A stretch of DNA of 20,273 nt from a virus, in the IMG/VR virus record IMGVR_UViG_3300011013_000123, positions 1 to 20,273 of that record, one strand, 5' to 3'. The notes beneath the pieces are model-generated. The model saw nothing but the letters and a program-made list of their open reading frames with translations, made no database searches and was not told the origin of the DNA. Both the position numbers and the translations under genes were made by a program. Within the stretch, counting starts at the first letter, position 1. Each line of letters opens with the position of its first letter. Shown in pieces: positions 14,096-20,273 of the stretch.

Positions 14096-16021
14096 ATGTC
14101 TAGTCCCTCTAGTAACAACCAAACAACAGACTTTAATAACTTCAGTTGGTCTGGGGGTAAATCAGATACAAAAAAGAAAGAAGTAAATAATAGCTCTGAT
14201 TTTAATAGTTTTAGTTGGTCAGGTAAACATACATTTACACCAAGTCATATAAAAGTTGGAACAAGTCTTGGAGAAAGATTAACTGGAGCACCTACAAAAC
14301 AAACTGATGGAACCTATACACCAAATACAGGTGTTTTACCGTTTCTTGGTTCAATACCAAAGGCTACCTTAGAGACTGCAAAAACATTTCTTCCTGGTAT
14401 CATACCTACAGGGAAAACTCTAGGACAATCAATAGCAACCAATACAGGAGCTTTTGATGCTCTAAATAAGGCGAACCAACAGACAGATGACCTTAAACTT
14501 AAATTAGCTAAAAGGATTATAGTAGATAATAAAGCAGGCAAAGATACTACTAATTTAATGAAAGCTTATAATGGTCTTAGTAGTAGAACACCCGATACTA
14601 TACAATCACTAGCTCCAAACACTACAAAAACCAATCTTCAAGCATTAGGTGATGTATTGTTAATGGGTAGTGGACTTATTATGCCAGGAGAAGCTGGAGT
14701 AGGTGGAACTGCTGGTAAGTTACTTTCAAGGTCTGTAATAGAAAACTTTATAAAAGATAAAACAGTATCAGAGACTGAGAAACTAATGGCTAAGAAACTA
14801 TTATTTAATTTAGGTACAGGTTATGGTTTTGATGTGGGTAACAACCTAGCAGAAGGCAAAAAGGGAACAAAAGCATTACAACCAGGAGCAGCTACTCTTC
14901 TTAACACGGTATTTACAGGTGCTGAAGCTAGAGGTTTACTTAAAACAGCAAGAAAATCAGAAGCAAGTATATTAGAACAAAGAGCACTAAAAAGAGCTAA
15001 TTTCGGTAAGATTCCAGAAGCTGGTGTAACACCACCTGGATATTTTGATAAGTCATTAAAAGAATTAAAAGCTCCTATTGCCGAAAATGTAGAAAAAATA
15101 AAAATACCAAAGATAAAAGTAGAAAATGCTCCAAAGAATACATCCTTAAATATAGGTTTAGATGTAGGTAAGAAAAAAAATGCCATAACAGAACAGATGA
15201 TTAGGAAAGAATTAAAGAAATTTAATATTGATATTAAGAAAATAGAATATAAAAAATCTGGAACAGAACTTACCGCTATACCAATTTTATCAAGAGAATT
15301 AACACCCGAAGAATTAGGTCAATTAAGTATAGACTTAAAACAAGGTGCTATTCCCCAACTATCATACGGTGTTGGTATTATGAATGGACCAAAACTTAAA
15401 GATTGGGGTGGTAAATTCAAAGAAAGTGAATATATAAAACCATCTGATACAGACATCTTAAACAAAGAAAACAAAATATTAACTGAAACAAAAACTAAAA
15501 TAAAAGAAAAACCAGTTAATGTTACAGAAGAAGAAGTAACAAAAGGAGTACAAACAATTAGTGATAATCTTCCAAGGAAAGTGAGAGAACACATAAACCT
15601 TAAAGAAGAAAGTAAAACTGCTAATGAGTTTATAAAAAAGAATGGTGTAGATGATTCTATAAGTGCTTTAGAGTCAGGTAAAGACCTCCCCAATGATATG
15701 AGAAAAGATTCATTATACTCTGTATTAACAAACAATAAATCACTTACAAAAGACCAGATGGATAGATTGTTTGCTGTTAGAAAAGAAATACCTTCTCTTT
15801 CTGCTCAAAACTTAGGATTAAATAGATTACAAGATAGAGAAAGTCCTTATGCTGTTATAGAAAATATTAAAAATACACTAGAAAATAAACAACCTTATTT
15901 CTTAAAAGTTAATAAAAAGATAAAAACAAAAAGTATTGCTAAACAGATTACAGATTTAGTAAAAAGCTATGAAGGAGATGTTTCAGTTATTAGGTCAGTT
16001 ATTAAAGAATTAATTTGTTAA
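14096..16021 (+). CDS. Internal virion protein, polyvalent-type N-terminal partner
   Basis: A 641-aa protein. The N-terminus carries a duplicated DFN[NS]FSWSG motif (residues 12-20 and 35-43), which looks like a short docking signal. Residues 90-290 are mostly helical and moderately hydrophobic, with Gly-rich turns (LLMGSGLIMPGEAGVGGTAG, about 200-219). A compact domain at about 352-450 begins NIGLDVGKKKNAITEQMIRK and continues with SRELTPEELGQLSIDLKQ and IMNGPKLKDWGG; I recall similar domains in large phage internal proteins, but cannot name a family with certainty. The C-terminal third is charged and helical. It sits 2 bp after the 740-aa gene and 4 bp before the 633-aa gene, suggesting a three-protein ejection set. 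Confidence 0.6.
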   Translation: MSSPSSNNQTTDFNNFSWSGGKSDTKKKEVNNSSDFNSFSWSGKHTFTPSHIKVGTSLGERLTGAPTKQTDGTYTPNTGVLPFLGSIPKATLETAKTFLPGIIPTGKTLGQSIATNTGAFDALNKANQQTDDLKLKLAKRIIVDNKAGKDTTNLMKAYNGLSSRTPDTIQSLAPNTTKTNLQALGDVLLMGSGLIMPGEAGVGGTAGKLLSRSVIENFIKDKTVSETEKLMAKKLLFNLGTGYGFDVGNNLAEGKKGTKALQPGAATLLNTVFTGAEARGLLKTARKSEASILEQRALKRANFGKIPEAGVTPPGYFDKSLKELKAPIAENVEKIKIPKIKVENAPKNTSLNIGLDVGKKKNAITEQMIRKELKKFNIDIKKIEYKKSGTELTAIPILSRELTPEELGQLSIDLKQGAIPQLSYGVGIMNGPKLKDWGGKFKESEYIKPSDTDILNKENKILTETKTKIKEKPVNVTEEEVTKGVQTISDNLPRKVREHINLKEESKTANEFIKKNGVDDSISALESGKDLPNDMRKDSLYSVLTNNKSLTKDQMDRLFAVRKEIPSLSAQNLGLNRLQDRESPYAVIENIKNTLENKQPYFLKVNKKIKTKSIAKQITDLVKSYEGDVSVIRSVIKELIC

Positions 16022-16025
16022 TATT

Positions 16026-17927
16026 ATGAGTACTTGTATACCAAAAGATGTAATAAAAGAGGTAGAAGATAGTGGTGTCTTTGAAATAAAAGATAGTCTA
16101 AAAAGAGAGGAAGCCCTTTCTAAGTTTTTTAGTAAATCTGAAGCAAGAAAATTAAATATAAGGTTTGAAAAAACTAAATTACTTAAAGATTCAGAAGCTG
16201 GTGTTAAGAAATTTATAGAAAGTCAAACTGAAGATGGAAAAGCTAAATTAGCAGAACTAAAAGCAAAAATGGAGAAAGAGTTTGAAAGAAAAGCTAAATT
16301 ACTTAAAGAACTACAAGACGCTGGTGAAGTAAAAGACAAGGATATTTTAGATATAGAAAAAGTTGCCAATGATGTATTTAATAAAAAGCATGGATTAGAT
16401 TTAACAGAAGAACAAACAAATACAGTAGTATCATTAACAAATGAGGTTAGTAAAGCATCTAAATTACCGAAAGAAAAAAATGGTGATTATAATATAAAAT
16501 ATGGACAAGCTATTGGAGTTTTGGATGATTATACTGCTTCTCTCAAAAACCCTAGATTGAATATGAGTTTATGGAAAGAATTAGGTTATGATTATAATTT
16601 AACAAAAAAGGAACTTGATTCAATAGGTAGTATACCTAAAAAAATAGGCTATATAATGAGTAAAGTATATAATACATCTACTTCTCCTTCTTTTAAGAAC
16701 ATGAAAGCGACTTTAGACTTATCAGTTCTTGGTATACAAGGAATGGCTGCTACTACTAGAAACCCATTAGCTTCAATGAGGGCTATAAAAAAATCTTTCA
16801 AATTATTATTTTCAAAAGACCCACAAGCATCATGGAATGCAATTAGAGCTAAAATGTTCTCTGGTAAGAATTTTAATACTTGGTTGAGGTCAGGGTTAAG
16901 GTTAATACAAAGAGAAGAACAGGTTCAAAGCACCACTGCGGAAAAATTAGGTGTATTTGGTAAATTCATAAAAAGAGCAGACCTATTCTTTAGTAGTTAT
17001 TTACAGGTAATAAGAGAAGGAGAAGCTAATAGGGTATTAAGAAATACGGAAAAGAAACTTGGTAGGTCACTTGATATTACTGATTCTAATTTACCTGAAT
17101 TAATAGACAAAAAAGTAAAGATAAAAATAGAAAAATTAAAAAGGAAAGGTAAGTTTCCAACAGATGAAAAACTAAAAATAGCAGAAGAGGAAAAAATAAC
17201 AGAAAGAGTAACAAACAGTATCACATCTGATTCAAAGTTATTAAAAGAAATAGCCAACCACGCTAATAAAATTAGTGGAACAACCAATCTTGGTCCAGCC
17301 GAAAGGTATGCAAGTGTCTTGAACAAAGGTATATTTGCAGCTAGGTTCTCCGTCTCTGATGCTAAAATGTATACAGATGTTTTATTTAATTTTAATTTAA
17401 GTAAAGCAAGTAGAATAAGGGCAATAAATACATTAGCACTAAACTGGGGGACTTTATTTGGTAGTTATTTGGCATTGAGTGCTATTTTCCCAGAGAAAAC
17501 AGACCTTAGACCTAATTCTGCAAACTTTATGAGAGTAAGGGGAGATAATAATGTTTGGAGTTTTCCTAAACCTAAGGGTGCTTGGATAATACAAGTTATG
17601 TCTAAAATTATTTCAGGTAGTGAACTTAGTTCAAGAGGGAAAAGGACTGTTTATGGAAAGGGTTATAACTCTAAAACAAGAGGGGATGTTGTATTAAGAT
17701 TATTGCGTTCTAAGGCTTCTCCACAGGTTTCGGTAGCAACTGACCTATTAACAGGAAGTGACTTCTTAGGAAGGAAAAATACACCAGCAAGAGTAATAAC
17801 AAATCTTACAGCTCCTATAGCTGCTTCTAATATCATTGAAAGAATTTTCTCTAATGCTGATATGAAAGACCAGTTCATGTTAGGATTTATGGATGCTGCT
17901 GGAATTAATGGTTGGCAAAGACACTAA
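16026..17927 (+). CDS. Internal virion protein with large-polyvalent-protein-type C-terminus
   Basis: A 633-aa protein. Residues 45-105 form a charged coiled coil; 170-340 are helical. The C-terminal half (about 408-585) runs NHANKISGTTNLGPAERY, NKGIFAARFSVSDAKMY, a hydrophobic helix NTLALNWGTLFGSYLALSAI (468-487), SANFMRVRGDNNVWSFPKP, then TRGDVVLRLLRSKASPQVSV and DLLTGSDFLGRK. This order (N-x-SG motif, F-A-x-RF, a Gly-rich ‘WSFPKPKG’ strand, RSK-SP, LLTG-DF-GR) matches a domain I know from large polyvalent phage proteins that are often injected with DNA. The hydrophobic helix could insert into the host membrane during ejection. It ends three bases before the promoter of the last fibre. No lysozyme or transglycosylase motif was found. 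Confidence 0.65.
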   Translation: MSTCIPKDVIKEVEDSGVFEIKDSLKREEALSKFFSKSEARKLNIRFEKTKLLKDSEAGVKKFIESQTEDGKAKLAELKAKMEKEFERKAKLLKELQDAGEVKDKDILDIEKVANDVFNKKHGLDLTEEQTNTVVSLTNEVSKASKLPKEKNGDYNIKYGQAIGVLDDYTASLKNPRLNMSLWKELGYDYNLTKKELDSIGSIPKKIGYIMSKVYNTSTSPSFKNMKATLDLSVLGIQGMAATTRNPLASMRAIKKSFKLLFSKDPQASWNAIRAKMFSGKNFNTWLRSGLRLIQREEQVQSTTAEKLGVFGKFIKRADLFFSSYLQVIREGEANRVLRNTEKKLGRSLDITDSNLPELIDKKVKIKIEKLKRKGKFPTDEKLKIAEEEKITERVTNSITSDSKLLKEIANHANKISGTTNLGPAERYASVLNKGIFAARFSVSDAKMYTDVLFNFNLSKASRIRAINTLALNWGTLFGSYLALSAIFPEKTDLRPNSANFMRVRGDNNVWSFPKPKGAWIIQVMSKIISGSELSSRGKRTVYGKGYNSKTRGDVVLRLLRSKASPQVSVATDLLTGSDFLGRKNTPARVITNLTAPIAASNIIERIFSNADMKDQFMLGFMDAAGINGWQRH

Positions 17928-17930
17928 CAC

Positions 17931-17959
17931 TTGACTTATTACTAACTTTATGATATAAT
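17931..17959 (+). promoter_or_regulatory. Late promoter of the last fibre gene
   Basis: TTGACT (17931-17936), 17 bp, TATAAT (17954-17959) with an extended -10 TGA (17951-17953). It shares the string ATGATATAATA with the promoter at 687-715. The expected start is about 17966, one base before the ATG at 17967, giving a leaderless message. Confidence 0.85.
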
Positions 17960-17966
17960 ACATATA

Positions 17967-20273
17967 ATGAAAGAAGAAAAAATTAACTCAAACTCAATAG
18001 AGAGACAAAAATACCAACTCCACAAACAAGGTTATGAAAAAATAACTAAGGCTATTTCTGAACTAAAGAATGCTAAAAAAATGAAAATAGACAAGGTTGA
18101 GTTTTCGGGTGCAGAAGTTGTAACCATTAAGGGTAATAAAGGAGAGAAAGGAGAAAAGGGTAATACTGGTAATGATGGACATACACCAACCGATAAGGAA
18201 TTATTGTCTTTAATTAGACCATTGATACCAAAACCTATAAAGGGTAAAGATGGACACACACCAACAGACAAAGAGTTATTGAAGTTAATTAAACCTCTTA
18301 TTCCTAAACCTAAAGATGGGCAGAAATTAAACCAAAAAGAACTCACAGACTTAATTAAACCTCTTATTCCTAAAATAAAAGAGTCTATTTCAGATACCCC
18401 AAAAGAATTGGTTAAGAAACTACAAGGAGTTAAAAAACAATGGTTAGACATTGAGGCTATTAAGGGTGATTTTAATACAAAAGTAAGGCAACTTACCCCT
18501 AGAAGTGCTAACTCTCTTAAATCTTTAATAGATGTTGACTATTCTGGGCTAACTCAAGATAAAAATGGTAATTTTATATTAAAAGCTAGTGATGGTGATG
18601 TAAAAGGTCCTTCTTCTTCTACTGATTCTAATTTCGCTTCTTTTGATGGTTTAACAGGTAAGTTGATAAAAGACTCTACTTATAGTCCTGCAAGCTTTGC
18701 AGCGGCTCTCACAGCCAATGAGAACTATGTAACAGACGCAGAGAAGGTTATTATAGATAATACTTCAGGAACTAACACAGGAGACCAAGATTTAACTCCT
18801 TTTGAAAGATTATCTAATAAAGATACTAATGTATCATTAGGAACTTCAGATATTAAATATCCTTCACAGAATGCAGTAAAAGTATATGTAGATAATGTTT
18901 TAGGAGATGCTAATGCATTGGTTTATAAAGGAACTATTGATTGTTCTACTAATCCTGATTATCCAGCAGCTGACGCAGGTCATTTATATATAGTAAGTAT
19001 TGCTGGTAAAATAGGTGGTGCTTCAGGAATAGAAGTAGAAACAGGAGATATGGCTATCTGTAATACTGATAGTACTGCTTCAGGAAATCAAGCAACAGTA
19101 GGAAGTTATTGGAATGTTATACAGAAGAATATAGTTGGAGCTGTTACAGGTCCTGGTTCTTCAGTAGATGGTAATGTAGCCTTATTTGATGGAACTACTG
19201 GTAAAGTTATAAAAGATAGTGGTCTTTCTCTTTCTGGTTATATTCCATACACTGGGGGTACTAATAATGTAGATTTGGGTATTCACAATTTGACAGTAGA
19301 TACAAACAGCTTGTTTGTAGATAGTGTGAATCATAGAGTCGGCATCGGAACAACGAGTCCGTCGGCGAAGTTGCATTTGAAAACTTCTTCTGGAAATACT
19401 ATTCAGACGATAGAGTCTACGGGTTCGGCAGATGCTTTTACTAGATATGTTCGTGGGGGTTCTAATGGATGGGCTGTTGGTAGAGATAATGATGGGGCTT
19501 CATTTAGGATAGCTTATTCTGCGAGTGATACCCCGGCAGTTGGAACTGGAGATTATTTTGTTATTGATAATTCAGGCAAAGTTGGAATTGGGACAACGAG
19601 TCCGAGTAGTATTTTAGATATAGATGGAAAATCTAACTACCCTGTTTTTACTATGCATGCTTCATCTTTATCTTCAAGAACTTTTAAGATAGGTATGGAA
19701 GATTCAGTAACTCCTTATATTGATGCAAGTGGTGTTAATGCAGATTTACATTTGCGAACACAAGGTTCTACTCGTGTTTTTATAGAACATAACGGTAATG
19801 TCGGGATAGGGACGACGAATCCAGGGGCAACACTTGATGTAACAAAGGAAGTAGGAGCAAATGGAATTTGGGCTAATTTTGGTTATGATGCAACAAATCC
19901 AAGTAGAGCTAAGATTTATTCTTCAAATTGGTATGGTGCTATGTCTTTATATGATAGTGCTAATAATGAGGATATAAAACTTAATACGGGAGGAAATAGT
20001 TGGTTAAATGGTGGCAAGGTCGGAATAGGAACGACGAGTCCTGGGGCGAAGTTGGATGTTTATAGTGCAACGGACCCAACAATTCAAATATCAAACGGAG
20101 GAGGGACGTCACCGTCTCCAACACTGAGGTTTTATAGACAAAATGGGGTAAGCGCTAATATTAATTATGAGCCATCTTCCAAGAACCTAAATATCCAAAA
20201 CGATTATTCCACAGTAGATAGTTCAGGGAATATATACTTTAACACTCGTGGAGCTAATAAGAGACTGACTATA
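17967..20273 (+). CDS. Long modular tail fibre (open at right edge)
   Basis: The frame is open for 769 codons and runs off the window, so the C-terminus is unseen. Order of parts: charged helical N-terminus (1-50); a collagen-like Gly-X-Y stretch (KGNKGEKGEKGNTGNDG, 55-71); two and a half tandem units built on GHTPTDKELL-LI-PLIPKP (71-140); a helical link (140-190); fibre modules including DIKYPSQNAVKVYVDN (295-310) and a compact beta module starting LVYKGTIDCSTNPDYPAADA (318-337); a duplicated FDG[LT]TGK[LV]IKDS motif (227-237, 408-418); then four repeats beginning VGIGTT[SN]P (458, 539, 612, 685), 73-81 aa apart. These are typical fibre and adhesin modules, probably host recognition. From about 19330 the codons change to GC-rich ones. 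The start is fixed by the leaderless promoter. Confidence 0.85.
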   Translation, partial: MKEEKINSNSIERQKYQLHKQGYEKITKAISELKNAKKMKIDKVEFSGAEVVTIKGNKGEKGEKGNTGNDGHTPTDKELLSLIRPLIPKPIKGKDGHTPTDKELLKLIKPLIPKPKDGQKLNQKELTDLIKPLIPKIKESISDTPKELVKKLQGVKKQWLDIEAIKGDFNTKVRQLTPRSANSLKSLIDVDYSGLTQDKNGNFILKASDGDVKGPSSSTDSNFASFDGLTGKLIKDSTYSPASFAAALTANENYVTDAEKVIIDNTSGTNTGDQDLTPFERLSNKDTNVSLGTSDIKYPSQNAVKVYVDNVLGDANALVYKGTIDCSTNPDYPAADAGHLYIVSIAGKIGGASGIEVETGDMAICNTDSTASGNQATVGSYWNVIQKNIVGAVTGPGSSVDGNVALFDGTTGKVIKDSGLSLSGYIPYTGGTNNVDLGIHNLTVDTNSLFVDSVNHRVGIGTTSPSAKLHLKTSSGNTIQTIESTGSADAFTRYVRGGSNGWAVGRDNDGASFRIAYSASDTPAVGTGDYFVIDNSGKVGIGTTSPSSILDIDGKSNYPVFTMHASSLSSRTFKIGMEDSVTPYIDASGVNADLHLRTQGSTRVFIEHNGNVGIGTTNPGATLDVTKEVGANGIWANFGYDATNPSRAKIYSSNWYGAMSLYDSANNEDIKLNTGGNSWLNGGKVGIGTTSPGAKLDVYSATDPTIQISNGGGTSPSPTLRFYRQNGVSANINYEPSSKNLNIQNDYSTVDSSGNIYFNTRGANKRLTI
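18129..18386 (+). repeat. Collagen-like triplets and HTPTDKEL tandem units
   Basis: Residues 55-71 have Gly at every third position (56, 59, 62, 65, 68, 71), a collagen-like trimerising segment. They are followed by GHTPTDKELLSLIRPLIPKP (71-90), GHTPTDKELLKLIKPLIPKP (96-115) and the decayed KLNQKELTDLIKPLIPKI (120-137), a unit of about 24-25 aa. Confidence 0.85.
19338..20057 (+). repeat. Four GIGTTSP-type fibre repeats
   Basis: Motifs VGIGTTSPSAKLH (19338-19376), VGIGTTSPSSILD (19581-19619), VGIGTTNPGATLD (19800-19838) and VGIGTTSPGAKLD (20019-20057) are spaced 243, 219 and 219 nt apart. Codons within the motifs (ACG, CCG, TCG, GCG, GTC) are rare elsewhere in this window. Confidence 0.9.

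Noticed and set aside
14821-15735. Minus-strand frames of 121 and 138 aa within the 641-aa gene
   Set aside because: Antisense shadows of a continuous coding frame; low-complexity Phe/Ser/Leu content.
15990-16040. Programmed frameshift or assembly frameshift joining the 641-aa and 633-aa genes
   Set aside because: No slippery heptamer is visible at the junction; the first gene has a proper stop and the second a proper ATG after TTAATATT, the same bases that precede the scaffold ATG.
18032-18451. 139-aa minus-strand open frame with repeated GIRGLI/GINGLI phrases
   Set aside because: It is the antisense shadow of the HTPTDKEL tandem repeats of the fibre gene.
3035-20273. Reassigned TGA codon (as in some CPR bacteria and their phages)
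   Set aside because: TGA ends the portal gene with a classic ATGA overlap, and none of the long genes contains an in-frame TGA.
17967-20273. Diversity-generating retroelement acting on the fibre
   Set aside because: No reverse transcriptase gene and no template/variable repeat pair differing at adenines is visible; the repeats seen are ordinary fibre modules. The unseen right flank could still change this.

Overview
The window is one end of the late (virion) gene module of a tailed phage or prophage, most probably a short-tailed (podovirus, P22-like) virus. Thirteen complete genes and one gene cut off at the right edge all read rightward. Together they hold the usual head and tail order: small terminase, large terminase, portal, scaffold, major capsid protein, head-tail adaptor, beta-propeller tail hub/nozzle, fibres and spike, three large internal (ejection) proteins, and a long modular fibre. 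The DNA is very AT-rich. The standard stop code is used: TGA ends the portal gene, and no gene contains an in-frame TGA. No integrase, repressor, replication, lysis or tRNA gene is visible.

Layout. (a) 1-721 has no convincing gene but much regulatory structure: a 16-bp direct repeat, three tandem rightward promoters about 36 bp apart, a perfect palindrome inside the first of them, a polypurine direct repeat, and a pair of back-to-back promoters just before the first gene. (b) 722-2964 is the packaging module (unknown 96-aa protein, TerS, TerL), with genes overlapping by 8 nt. (c) 3035-9238 is the head and connector module. (d) 9279-11803 holds a fibre and a propeller-like surface protein. (e) 11871-17927 holds three large proteins of 740, 641 and 633 aa, read as internal/ejection proteins; the last one ends in a domain of the kind found in large polyvalent phage proteins. 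(f) 17967 to the end is a modular fibre with collagen-like, tandem and GIGTTSP-type repeats.

Expression. Four nearly perfect sigma70-type promoters (TTGAC[A/T], 17 bp, TATA[A/C]T) sit in front of the 96-aa gene, the portal gene, the 285-aa fibre gene and the last fibre gene. At three of them the predicted transcription start is within about 0-3 nt of the ATG, so these mRNAs should be leaderless. No gene in the window has a clear Shine-Dalgarno sequence; starts are preceded by A/T-rich DNA. This points to a host that tolerates leaderless and non-SD initiation. The sigma70-like boxes argue against the usual Bacteroidota promoter. A Patescibacteria/CPR-type host is my guess from these traits plus fibre motifs I associate with such genomes; it is inference only.

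I did not find an obviously new enzyme system. The points most worth a second look are the leaderless late promoters, the tandem promoter array with no gene behind it, the insertion domain in the capsid protein, a tandem peptide repeat whose codons have been scrambled while its amino acids stayed fixed, a helix-turn-helix-like tail on a putative ejection protein, and the abrupt change of codon use in the last fibre.
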